From Dimorphilus gyrociliatus (taxonomy: Eukaryota > Annelida > Polychaeta > Dinophilidae), in assembly GCA_904063045.1 (NCBI GenBank), contig CAJFCJ010000010.1, positions 620,001-684,000 on the forward strand: 64,000 nucleotides of DNA, given 5' to 3'. Position 1 is the first letter of the stretch; every line of letters begins with the position of its first letter. This document shows positions 50,267 through 61,351 of this stretch, in pieces. A program made the position numbers and the translations under genes. Below the pieces are notes generated by a model that was not told where the DNA came from, ran no database searches, and was given only the letters and a program-made list of their open reading frames with translations.

Positions 50267-52401
50267 TTGTCTTGGAGAAGCGTTTTTATTTGAAAGAGTC
50301 GTTGAATAAGATCAATCACTAACATAACAACTAGTTCCAACTACTATCAACACACTTAAGTGTTCTTCGAGCTTCAAAGAGTTTTCTTTTCGCGTAATTA
50401 ATATCTTTAAGTATTTTCAAATCAAGCAATTAATTTATTTTGATATATTCAAGCTACGTAAAATAAAACAATGAAATATGTAATACTGTAGCATTTCTTA
50501 GTTATTATGTAACAATTAGATAATAAACAAGACTATATATGTATTTTCTACAATTAAAGAAACTATTCACAAATCTCTAAACACTAAAATTTTAATCTGT
50601 AAGATAATTCGGTAATGTAATTTTCATAGCTTTACCACAGTTACGAGTTTATAAAGGCTAAAGGATAATTTATTCATTTTAAATAAATTGGTGGTAAACA
50701 CTAACAGTAAATTGTTAGAACATATTCTCATTATATTTAGAAATATTCGCATATATTCCCTATTTAGTTTTTTAACAAGAAAGCTCTTCAATTTCTAATT
50801 GAAAATAGTCTGTTAGTTGAAAACTAAATTAAGAATGATTAACGGGATATAGTAAATAGTTCAATTGTACTTTTAACAGATTAACTATTAGATGACCAGC
50901 ATCTTAATTTTGCTACAATACGGAAATGATCTTGAAGTGTGACACCTGTTTCCGCCAAAAAAGAGAAGATGGGATGTTTGCTTTTAAACGTTACAATAAA
51001 CAATTTCTAATATTTAATATTTAACGATGTTGAGTAACGGAGAAGAGAGAAAGAGAAAGAGAGGGGGGAGAGGGGGAGATAGACACTGAGAATATAGTTG
51101 ACATAGTTAAAATATATATTATTATATGATTTTGTTATTAATTCATATTCAAGCACAAATGAAGATCTAAAAGCTTATTGAAAGTATCCTTTTATCTAAT
51201 GTTTTTTCCCTCTTCATTTTAACACTGCTAAATTATAAAAAGCATAAATTTTCTATAGGTTTACTCTTTATTCTAGCTATTCAAGCAACGATTTCTTCTT
51301 AACTTTGATCTACCGATAACAGAAATGTTTTGTTGTAAAAGTTTTTATATTTATTCCTCTTTTCTGTTATAAACACACATACTATGCATACAGGAATACA
51401 AACAAAATTTCTCCCTCCTTTCTGTCTATCTCTCTCTCTCTCTCTCTCTGTTTGATTGTCTTTTTCGTTTTCTTCGATATATTATGCTTTATGGTTCAAT
51501 TGCTGTTTGTGAATTATTCATTGAATACTATAATCTTATTCTTTCTTTCCTCTTCTTTATAAAAAAAAAAAGAAAAATTTTAGAATTCAAAAGAGAGAGA
51601 TTTATTGAAAGTTTGATAAGAATTTTCACCCAGTTAGTGTAAATATAAGTTTATAGTAGTAGAGTTTATTAGTGAATGCTAAACAATAAGAAGTATTGTA
51701 TGATAAAATTAAAAATTTTCGGTAAAAAATAACATGTTTGAGCAATTCGCCAATCGCGTATCGATTGGTGATAAAAATTCAACATTCACTATGTAATTGC
51801 TTTGTTAAAGATCAATGACGTTCTTGATAAGTATATTACTGTCGCCAAGCAACATACCTGACTCTTGCTCCAATATTCAAATATATATAATATATGTTAT
51901 ATAGAACAAGAAACCATGCTGTTCGTCTGAATATGGTTTTAAGTCCACACAAATTATCACTTAAACAAACTAATAAGGAACGAGAGTCGATTTATATTTT
52001 ACTGGCGCGAAAGTGTTTTTTATGATAAGCCTACTTTTGCTAAGCCTCAATATACAAGCATATCGTTAAAGATTGTTTTATCAACTATGTTTTTCTTTTT
52101 CAACTTTTTCCTCCAAGACTGTTCTAACAAATTTGGATTGAAGTGATTTATTCGTCAACTAGAAGAATTCCTAAAAGACTAAATAGAAGTATTGTAACAA
52201 AGTTTCGTCAATATTGTCGTTAAAAACCGTAGACGCCAGTATAGATCAATATAGACCATTTCCTGTTGGAATATTGTGCAAGAAACAAGAAGGTTTGTTT
52301 AAGTTTTATCTTTATTCAATAGATATTCAAAAAAAGAGATAAAGTACATATTGTAAAGTATATAAATATAATATGTCTATAATTTTATATTTTAGCAGAC
52401 T
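50267..52401. other. Intergenic region
   Basis: No gene seen. AT-rich, with an imperfect GA-rich stretch near 51042-51082 and a (TC)n run at 51429-51449. A strong acceptor (TATATTTTAG, ending 52395) precedes the next start codon. Confidence 0.6.
51429..51449. repeat. (TC)n microsatellite
   Basis: About ten TC units in intergenic DNA. Confidence 0.9.
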
Positions 52402-52878
52402 ATGTGTCGTTGGGGTTGTCTAACAACTGACACGGTAACTATTTGCTTACTAATTAACACGACAGCTTATATATTATTCTATTATATAAACTTTCCTACT
52501 AATTAGACTTATATGTGTAAATGGTGTGGTACAAGATATTGTAGAGAGTGCCTTAGAGGAGATTTCTACGGTCAAATGAAGGAGTCAAATATATGTCGAA
52601 AATGTAATCAGGTACGTAAATTATATATAATAGTTGTTATCTGCCTATCTCTCTATTGAGAATGATTTATATAATTTGTCTATTTTGTTTATCTATATAT
52701 ACTGCTTATACTAAAAATATTCAATCAGAAAAGATGCCAAGGAAAGAGAGTTGAATACTATCCAAAACCAATAAGCGAAGACGATAAGAAAAATACAAAG
52801 AAACCGTCTAAAAATTCACCAAAAACAAAATCAGCAAACGTTCAGAAGAAAAATAAGGGAAAAGGTAGAAAAAAATAA
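52402..52878 (+). CDS. Small Cys-rich putative zinc-binding protein
   Basis: Three exons (52402-52434, 52507-52611, 52729-52878) join in frame to 95 residues. The N-terminal half has regularly spaced cysteines: MCRWGC, then MCKWCGTRYCREC, then NICRKCNQKRC. The CxxC-x4-CxxC-x(n)-CxxC order resembles a cross-braced treble-clef finger of the FYVE/RING type, but is shorter than either. The C-terminal half is Lys-rich and low-complexity, with a basic end. No named family is recognised. A zinc-binding, nucleic-acid- or protein-interaction role is inference only. The start is the first ATG, just after a polypyrimidine tract and acceptor. The next gene (innexin) follows 650 bp downstream on the same strand. 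Confidence 0.75.
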
Positions 52879-53528
52879 CAATTTTAATATATTTATATAA
52901 ACTAAAGTATGTGACCCATATCTTGTTTTTTCTATACTCAATTAAAAGAGAATTAGAGCGAAAGAAGTGTTTATATTTTTAATGTTTAATTTACAAATTA
53001 TTTTGATTGATACTTTTTTTTTTAAAAAAAAAACTAGGGTTATAAAACTGTAAAAATTGAAATACTTATAATACTATTTATTCCTTGTTCTAACATTCGT
53101 GTAGTTTATTATTTATTGAAAACAATAATTGAATATATACTATACGCATTTAAATAGAGTATACTATATTAAAAATATTATCTATGCTAATATATACAGG
53201 GAAGATAAATTCCAAACAAATATTTTTAAATTAGGCGGAATGGAAAATTCTTTTATCTCATTTTTGGTAGTGTTTGTGAATTATTTTACTATTGGAAATA
53301 AACCAGTGCATACATGAATAGTGGCCAGTATTGGAATGCAAATATACTAATTACTATATATATATATATATATATATATGGTACTGAGAGTAAAGCTTTT
53401 TATCTCTATTGATTCTCCTTCTTCCTTTCTTCTCATAAGTTTTCAAGATAAGAATTAAAAAGTTTCTTTATTGAAAAATTGATTTTTTTGATGCAATTTA
53501 AAAAAAAAGTAATACAACTTCTAAAAAT
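52879..53528. other. Spacer between Cys-rich gene and innexin
   Basis: AT-rich, with an (AT)n run at 53355-53379. No exon found. It probably contains the 3' end of the first gene and the innexin promoter. Unlike most genes in the window, the innexin has no strong splice acceptor just before its ATG. Confidence 0.55.
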
Positions 53529-54650
53529 ATGGATAAACTATTAAAAGTGCTTATTGACGGTGATTCTTACAGTTCAGTGAACACTTTTGCGGATAAACTA
53601 CATTTTAAGTATTCTACTTTTATTTGTTTAAGTTTTGCTATTATTCTCAGTGGAAAGAATTACGCAAGTAATTCAATTCGATGCTGGTGTCCATCTCATT
53701 TTACTAAGAATCATATTGCTTACACGAATAAGCACTGTTGGACCAGAAACACATTTACAATTAATTTAAACTATACAAAACTGCCTGAAAATGAAAGTTT
53801 ACAGAGAATAGGCTATTATCAGTGGGTAACTTTAATTTTATGCTTTCAAGCTGTTCTATTCTACTTGCCTAAGCCTGTATGGATTTATCTAAATCAACAA
53901 AATGATATTTGTTTACCTTTCTTAATGGACGAAGCGAGAGAGATGTTCGAGGAAAGAGATAAGAGAAGAAAGGAAAAAATTCAACATTTTCTCGTTAAAA
54001 AACTATATCTAATGCTGTCGAAAAATGATCTTGAACGAAAGAATGGTTTTATTAAAAGACACCTTAAAGGAAATCAATTAGTTGTGATCCATATATTTAT
54101 AAAGCTTGTTTACGTATGCGATATTTTAGTAAGTTTTAAAGTGTTGAGTTTATTTTTAGACATGAATTTTTACACATACGGTGTTGAATTTTTATCGGAA
54201 ATGATAGCAAGCGGAGATTGGCATCTCTCCAAAACTTTTCCAACAAAAACTCACTGCGATTTTTATATAAGAGTACAAGGTAATATTCATAAATATGTTG
54301 TTCAATGTTCCTTGCCGGTAAATCTATTCCATCAAAAAATCTTTCTCTTTCTTTGGATGTGGATGATTTTCGTTTTAACTTTCTCAATTTCAAGTTTATT
54401 TCAAAGTATTTATCTTTATTTACCGAGAAGAGCTAATTTAAAATTCGCTAAAGAATTACTCGTCTTCGATTCGCTTCTTTGCAAAAAAGGCGATTCAAAG
54501 ACTTTTGAACAGTTTGCTACATATTTTCTAAGAAGAGACGGACTTTTTTTTATACGTATTGTTGCCGAAAATCTAAGTGAAAGTTACGCCGCAGATATTG
54601 CCAGTGATTTATGGTGTAACTACTATAAAGGACACCATTCTCATCTCTAA
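53529..54650 (+). CDS. Innexin
   Basis: An intronless frame of 373 codons. It contains the innexin signature YYQWV (residues 96-100) at the start of the second membrane helix. The two extracellular loops carry the expected Cys pairs: IRCWCPSHFT...KHCW, with one additional Cys in CWC, and THCDFYIRVQGNIHKYVVQC. Four membrane segments are visible at about 28-42, 98-120, 187-215 and 280-300. Lengths and motif order match annelid/mollusc-type innexins. Innexins build gap junctions between cells and non-junctional channels in the plasma membrane. The cytoplasmic loop is basic (ERDKRRKEK). The stop codon is only 82 bp from the stop codon of the opposite CNBD2-like gene, so their 3' ends probably overlap. 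AATAAATATAAATAATAAA near 54680 supplies polyadenylation signals. Confidence 0.95.
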   Translation: MDKLLKVLIDGDSYSSVNTFADKLHFKYSTFICLSFAIILSGKNYASNSIRCWCPSHFTKNHIAYTNKHCWTRNTFTINLNYTKLPENESLQRIGYYQWVTLILCFQAVLFYLPKPVWIYLNQQNDICLPFLMDEAREMFEERDKRRKEKIQHFLVKKLYLMLSKNDLERKNGFIKRHLKGNQLVVIHIFIKLVYVCDILVSFKVLSLFLDMNFYTYGVEFLSEMIASGDWHLSKTFPTKTHCDFYIRVQGNIHKYVVQCSLPVNLFHQKIFLFLWMWMIFVLTFSISSLFQSIYLYLPRRANLKFAKELLVFDSLLCKKGDSKTFEQFATYFLRRDGLFFIRIVAENLSESYAADIASDLWCNYYKGHHSHL

Positions 54651-54732
54651 CTGATTTTGAGTGATTTTCTTCTTTTTTTAATAAATATAAATAATAAAAA
54701 AAACCAATAGAAAAAAAGAGTTACAGTTCTTT
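54651..54732. terminator. Shared tail-to-tail 3' region (innexin / CNBD2-like)
   Basis: Only 82 bp separate the two convergent stop codons. On the plus strand AATAAA occurs at about 54680 and again a few bases later. On the minus strand ATTAAA occurs at nearly the same place. Each transcript would need to end inside, or run into, the coding end of its neighbour. Confidence 0.6.
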
Positions 54733-57700
54733 TCAACCGAGTTTATAAACTGCTTTAGAAGCTGTTATAGTTGTAGCCTTCGGCACAGTACGATTTTTAT
54801 AATTCTTGTCATCCTTTTCGTTAATATTTGCAAAGTTGACGTGTTTCTTTTCGGTTTCCTCTTGAGTATTTTGCAAACAACCCATGGCAGTACTAGGCCT
54901 TTGAATATTCAATTGAATTCTTCTCTTTCTAGGCTTGGCAGATTGTGAAGAGATTCTTGAAGAATGGAAGAACAGTGCTATTGAAAAAGAAACAAAGTCA
55001 AAATATGAATTTTATATAGAAAACTGCTGTAAAATGTTTAAAATTTCATTATATAGAGTGAAAAGATTCTAAATGATAAAGAAGAAGAAAAAAGGATCTT
55101 AAAAGTGAAACAAACAGGAGTAGGGAATAACTGGACTTTTAGATTTTTCGGTTTTGGTGAAGAGATTTTTTGGCTTTAGGGTTTGATCAAATTCAACAAC
55201 ATCTTTCCATTGCGAACCGTCTAAGGCATCATAATTCACTTGACTCATTGCCGAACTTGCTCCTGAAGTCCTATTTCTTATTCGACTTCTTAAGCCTAGT
55301 TCGTAAGGTAGTTTGGTTTCAATATCGTAGACTGTTTTTTCCATAAGTTCTTCTCTAAATGAACGAACAAAGGAACAAGATACAATTATACATTTATTAG
55401 TATAATTGATGAATACTTATAACACTCCCAGTCGGTATTCTTGAAATATTGATCCAGTAATTCTTCATCGCTTGGATACTCTTTTAACGTGGGTTTAATT
55501 CTCTCTTCTAAAATGTCGGCATGTCCTTGAATCATTTCAACAAAAGTCGACTTCATAATATGTATAACTTCGCACCCCTTGCTAATTAACGATAATGTCC
55601 TATTTGTTTCTGGGAATAATTGATCAATTCCCTATTATGAAGATAACAATTATATTAATAATCCTTCATCAGCATTATATAAAAAGAAAATAATTACAAA
55701 GCATTCTCCGTCTCTTAATGTGTCAATTTTAAAAAATAGTCCTCTATCCATATCTAGCAATTGTAGTTGACTAGTTAAAGAAAGACAATAGACTTGTTAT
55801 AAAAAAAAGTATATATCTATGATATAATTAATCAACCTTGTACCAGCATTAGATAGTAATGTAGCTTGATAAGTGCCATTTTTCCTCTTTGGTCCGGCAT
55901 TGTCTTGTATTCTTTGCGAATTCTATAAAGAGACAGATTTTTCATTGGAATATATTGATGTAAGTACATCAATATAATATTATATACCTTTTTCCTTTTA
56001 TCCAATTGTGTTTTTGAATTTTCATATCGTTCTCGTAGCTGTGAACCCATAGCAACAGCTCCTGATACTTGATTGAGAAACTTTGAATTTCTTACTCCAT
56101 CAGGTGTTGGAGATTTCCAATCGGTGGCTTGATATTTACGTACCACATTTTTAAATTTTCCACATTTGTCTAAACTTACAATATGCAATAAATCGCAAGA
56201 TCCCTAATAGAATTAGTTTTTAAATTAGATAATAAGAAATTTAAACAAGAAATGTATAAGACCTTTGTTATAAACCAAAGCCATTCATTTTGTCTGGAGT
56301 CTGCAACTAAAACTTTATTATGATTAAATTCTTCAACCCTACTGACATAACTCATTTGCCATATTTTATCGTCGGTTAAAGCTCCTAAGGCGCTCCATTT
56401 CCTAAAATTAAATATTGACATAAAGTAAAAAACTTAATTTGATTAATTTAATTAAAAAAACACCTAAAAAAATCAAATCTTTGTTCAGTTTCCTCTTGTA
56501 GTCTTATATGTAAACCTGCTTCTTTAAAATCATCTTTATCAACAACAATAAATTCAGTATCTTTAGCGCAGACGCATGTAGCGTTTCTTCTAGTATCTTT
56601 TACCAATGCAATCTCCTTTTAAATTCATAAAGACGAAAATTACAATTTAATTCTTTATTGTTCCTACTCTACTTAAAAACAAGTATACATACACCAAAAC
56701 ATGCCCCTGATTTTAGTGTAACCGTTTCTTTCCTTACGAACGCACTAGCGTCATCCTTATCGATGACTATATTAACAGCACCAGAAAATATAAAATATAA
56801 ATTATAGCCAATATGGCCTTTTCTTAAGACAACTCTTCTCTTTTGACATCTGAAATTCGAATAAAAACTTTAATTTAGACGCTAGAGTCTTTCCATAACC
56901 GTTAGATGACGCTACCTTTCGTATCTAACAATTTTACAAAATAGCTTTTGCATTTCTGTAGTGTATTTTCTAAAGCTGCTCATTCTTATAAGAACATTTC
57001 GAATAGCTTCAATATCCTCAGGGCTTCTTTTCTCAGGTTTTCTTTCGAACAATGGTTTAAGATCTTCTGGAACAGTAAACTCTTTTTTTATTTTATAATC
57101 AGCCTCATTAAATTTAAGTTCTTCGTCTGCAACTCCATTGGATGCGGAAGTTAACTGTCGATAATTTTAGATAATAGGTATTTAACTAGTGATTTTCTCA
57201 TTGAGGAATATTAACGAAAATATTTTAAGTAAATTAATTTATTAAATACCTTATGCCTGTGGCTAACGTTTACCAAATAATTGTCTAATAATCCAGCTTC
57301 AAACGCATATTTTCGTATAGCGATACATACTCCAACGAGCATTCTGACAATTCTACCAGCTCTAATCCACCTTAATTTTGGCTAGAGAAAAGTAACAAAT
57401 TTTGGAGAAGGTAGAGAGAGAAAAATAGGTTAAATATTAATTTTATGCTCGATTTACCTTCAATCTCCTGTCTGTAATCTGTTAAAAAAAAAAACAGAAA
57501 ATATGGCAATTAGAAACTTTTTTTATTATTATTAAATCTTATTGATTTTTCCTAATAGAACCTTTGTTTTTTTTTCTTTCTCTTTTTAATAATCGACTTA
57601 CTATATCATTTTGAATTGAAATTTTCACATTCTTTCCCTTAAAATAGGCTTTTAACTCTCCAACCGACATATAAACGTTCTTACATCTTTCTAACGCCTT

Positions 57701-57898
57701 TGAACTAATCACATAATTCGGATTCAATTTTGAAAAATGTAAAGTATTCTTAGTTCTAACTAATTTTAATCTATTTAGTTTTATTTGATGAATTATTAAA
57801 CTATTTCCAGTGTGTTCCATAGTAGTCGTTTTATAAAATCGGTTATTGTTTTCCCTAGTTACTTGAGATTCGGTCCTCTTTTTCTCAATTTTATTCAT
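54733..57898 (-). CDS. CNBD2: Cyclic nucleotide-binding domain-containing protein 2 (CNBD2)-like
   Basis: Thirteen exons join in frame to 736 residues, minus strand: 57898-57602, 57478-57458 (21-nt micro-exon), 57381-57250, 57154-56916, 56849-56693, 56615-56464, 56401-56263, 56203-55988, 55922-55837, 55770-55698, 55631-55417, 55354-55116, 54977-54733. The N-terminal 99 residues are basic and unique. Family-typical segments follow: WIRAGRIVRMLVGVC, then KPEKRSPEDIEAIRNVL and MSSFRKYTTEMQKLFCKIV. A first cyclic-nucleotide-binding fold follows, with FIFSGAVNIVI and the phosphate-binding cassette CFGEIALVKDTRRNATC. A second, degenerate barrel appears downstream (DRGLFFKIDTLRDGECFGID...LISKGCEVIHI). 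CNBD2 is linked to sperm and flagellum function in mammals; that role is inferred. The C-terminus is Ser/Lys-rich. Identification rests on conserved motif order; confidence is high for the family. Confidence 0.88.
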
Positions 57899-58368
57899 AA
57901 TTTAATCGTGGTATCAATATCCTTTCACAAATAGAGTGATATGATGTAACAATAATACAGCTTATATTCATTTTAATACAATTTATCGACATTAATAAAT
58001 CGATTCAAGTAATTGATAAAGAAAAAGAGGAATATATTTTAATATGATGAGATAAAAGTAATAAAATAGAAAAGAGAAAAGCTAAAATATCCTGGCCTAT
58101 ATAAGTGTTTTAAAAAATTACATTTGATAAGCTATCTATGCCATAGAGATATAATATTATTTTCCTTTAGGACTTTCTTGTTTTTAGATAAAGATAAAAG
58201 GATTAATATTTCTTTTTAGATAAAAGTAATTTGACAATCAGGAATATATTTTCTGTATGTTCTAATTGCTAATAATTACGGAACGGAAATTACGCCTTAT
58301 TAGATTTAATCCTTTAATTTATCATAATCCATATCCTGTATAAATATTGTAAATTCATTCATATGCAG

Positions 58369-58403
<35 letters not shown>

Positions 58404-60901
58404 CTTATTTACTTATGTTCCTGATTCTTACAAGGTTCGTTGTCATCCATTCAAAATTGTCATATAAAACTAGTCAAAAAACTAGTTTTAAACCTTATAA
58501 ACAGTACCATTAAGAAATATGGCTAAATTATTATTTATTGATTGTTTAATTAATAATAATAAAAGTATTCAACTAAAGGAAATTAACACAGATATAATGA
58601 AATTAATAAAAAATATATATATATTTTTTTATAATTATAGTTATTTTTGAAGGACAAGTAATGGCAAAGTTATTGAAATAGGAAATATTTTCTATATATA
58701 TTTTCGCTCATTTTTTATTAATATTATCTATTCTAATAATAATAATAATATATTTAAATACTGTATATATTTATATAAAAACATTAGAATAATAAATTAC
58801 AATTACCTTAAATACAGCATGCAAATGCATATGCGTATATCTCTACTTATTCCTATGCTTGTTTAGTCTTCTTACACGTATTCTACTATTTTCAAACAAT
58901 CTATGTTTGTAATTTATATACAAAATCCAGGTATCAATATTTTGGATAAAAATGCAACAATAAAGATTAATTATGCAGAGAGATTTATGCTGATCTAGTA
59001 TATCTTTTATAAATGTAATATGATGGCTAATTGACGTTAAGAAATAAAAAGTCTACTCTTGTTACAGTTTTTTTTTTTCATTTCTCTCTCTGCACTATCA
59101 TATACAAAATATGAAGTCGATCTATCGATTGTAGCTGGAAAAGCTTGACGGCACTTTGAAGTAGTTTAAAAATACCTTGACGCTTAATTAAGGAGGAGTT
59201 ACCTAGTTTAGTTTACAATTATAATAAGAGAGAAATCTTGAATTATAAAACAAATGCAAGATTTGTAAGGAAATAATAGGTTTAAAAGGATTTTCTTTAG
59301 AAATCCTCTTTATTTCTTTATTTAGTTATTATATAATAAAAGCTAAGATAACTTTACGTACATTGATTATCCATATAATTCAACTTTTAAAATATACTCT
59401 AAATTTGAAGTTTTCAATGATAAAACGGAGAATTTACATCAAGTAACTTATTAACGATGAATAATACGAAAATAAAAATAAAAACCCTAATCTTTTCAAC
59501 TTTATACTTAATAAAAGGACTTTAAATAAAAGTAGCACTTTTTGAAATAAATTGTTTAAAAAGAAAAAAAACATCAATAAATTTCCTCTTTAAAAATGGC
59601 TTTTTTTCTAGAATTCTGAATGCTTTTCTCTATAACTCTACCCTTCATAGAAAAAAAATAAGAGAACACAAAAGGCCAAGGTTAAATTTTTCCATTAGGA
59701 TTTTTGAAACAATATTTTTGTCGTTTTCTTTATGTTCAAAGAATCAATAAGACCAATAAGAATTATGAATTATGCTTCTTGTTTCTCTTTTCGGCTACAG
59801 TTAATACTTAACTACCTTTTCTTTCTTTTTACATAGATATATAGTATATATATATATATATATATATATTATACACATGTAGCAATCGATAAGATTAATT
59901 CGTAAGAAATGAAAAGATTAAGACCAGCAACTTTTTTTTCTATGATAAAGTTAATCCAATGATAAATTGATGATAGGCCTTATCAGTGAAAAGAAGAAAA
60001 GAGAGAGAAAATGGGAATAATAATAGTTTTATTTTATTTTCTCAACTATCCTAACAGTATTTGTAAAGTTCCTGGGAATTCGTATATTATTCAACGAAAA
60101 ATAACTATATTTGCTAATAATAAACAATTTAATAGTTTCGATTCAAAACATTCTGTATAAATCTATTTTTTTACGGATTTTAAGGTATTTCATCAGTTGA
60201 ATGTTATTCTTTAATACGTAGAATAATAACCAGAGTGTTTATATCTATATAAACGATATAAATGGTATACTATTTACTTAACTTTAGCCCAAAATAAATG
60301 CGTACGATTAGAAAACACTGTTCAATATGCTAATATATACAATATACTGGTTTTTATATGTAGTTAAATTGCCTTCATAGTAGCCTATTCATTAAAAAAA
60401 ATAGGTAATGAAAATATTATTATAACTGATCATAATAGTGTCGATCAAAGGCGTCACCTTATCTGAATTGAATAAAAGGAAAGAGGATATTAGATTCATT
60501 TGAGTCAAACCTAATAAGTAAGCTAATTAGGAATCGTAATGCTATTATTTTTGGAATGAAATCCTATACGTTTTTACGTGAAACGAATCATTAGATCCTG
60601 TTATAGATATTTCTATACAATCATTGAGTTATGATATAGAACTGATACTTTTTGTATCAATTCGCTAATTATGAGAGAGTAAATAGGTTTTATTTGTTAA
60701 TTATTAAACATTTTACCTAATTATCTAAATCAGCTTTTGAAGAGAATATATATAGAAAAAATGACTATTTCCCATGTTCAAATGATTGATTAAGGGCTAT
60801 TTAAACGCGTTAATTATTTAGACTTATCGATAAGAATATGTCGTGTAGAATTTATATAACCTTATTTAACATTCTAATTAAACCTACCTAGAATAAATAA
60901 A
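57899..60901. other. Intergenic region
   Basis: No exon recognised. Very AT-rich, with (AT)n runs at 58371-58400 and 59847-59868, an AAT/ATA trinucleotide patch near 58736-58752 and one TATACTGTATA-like element near 58758. If the small gene at 60.9-61.4 kb is spliced, its downstream exons would lie here, but none could be assigned. Confidence 0.5.
58371..58400. repeat. (AT)n microsatellite
   Basis: About 15 uninterrupted AT units upstream of the CNBD2-like gene. Confidence 0.95.
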
Positions 60902-61351
60902 TTAAAAACAATAACTTAAACAGATTACGTTGGATAATCTCGATAATATCTGTTTTTTCGTATTACTTACTATTTTAAGTGTTTTCTTAATAGGCAAGGA
61001 CCCTAATTTGCTTATATCCATTTTGGCTTTAATTTTTTTAATAGACTCTTTCTCTTCCTTCTTCTTCCACCTTTCTTCGAATTCCCTTAAAAATTTACTC
61101 TTTCCTGAACGATTCTTATGGTTGATTAAAGTCTTCTCTCTTTCACTTTCAATCATTCTATCCGTTCGATTCGCGCTCCTTGGTCTCTTTCCTTTATCGA
61201 CCATTGGAACGGAAGAGTCGTTTACTTCTTTTGTTTCATTTTTTATTCTCCTATCGCAACTCTTTGTCATCGGCATAGAATTTACCGAATAAACGGAAGA
61301 ATTCGAACTACTTCCGGAAGACTTATTCGAGGTTAACAAGAGCCTGCTCAT
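60902..61351 (-). CDS. Small basic Ser/Lys-rich protein with SKFLRE motif (hypothetical)
   Basis: An open frame of up to 149 codons. It starts with a Ser/Asn-rich stretch (SGSSSNSSVYSVNS), continues with a basic region (KGKRPRSANRTDR) and then a charged helical segment, KSKFLREFEERWKKKEEKE. No family is recognised. A strong donor (ATA|GTAAGTAAT, exon end at 60971) lies inside the frame, so the true product may splice there and continue in an unidentified exon. The SKFLRE motif recurs in the frame at 63350-63568 on the same strand, which supports both being coding. Composition suggests an intracellular, possibly disordered protein. Confidence 0.5.
   Translation of the reverse strand: MSRLLLTSNKSSGSSSNSSVYSVNSMPMTKSCDRRIKNETKEVNDSSVPMVDKGKRPRSANRTDRMIESEREKTLINHKNRSGKSKFLREFEERWKKKEEKESIKKIKAKMDISKLGSLPIKKTLKIVSNTKKQILSRLSNVICLSYCF

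Noticed and set aside
60930-61292. Plus-strand hydrophobic frame of 120 codons
   Set aside because: Complement of a Lys/Glu/Ser-rich minus-strand frame, which produces artificial Leu/Phe/Ser strings; start context and splice signals favour the minus strand.
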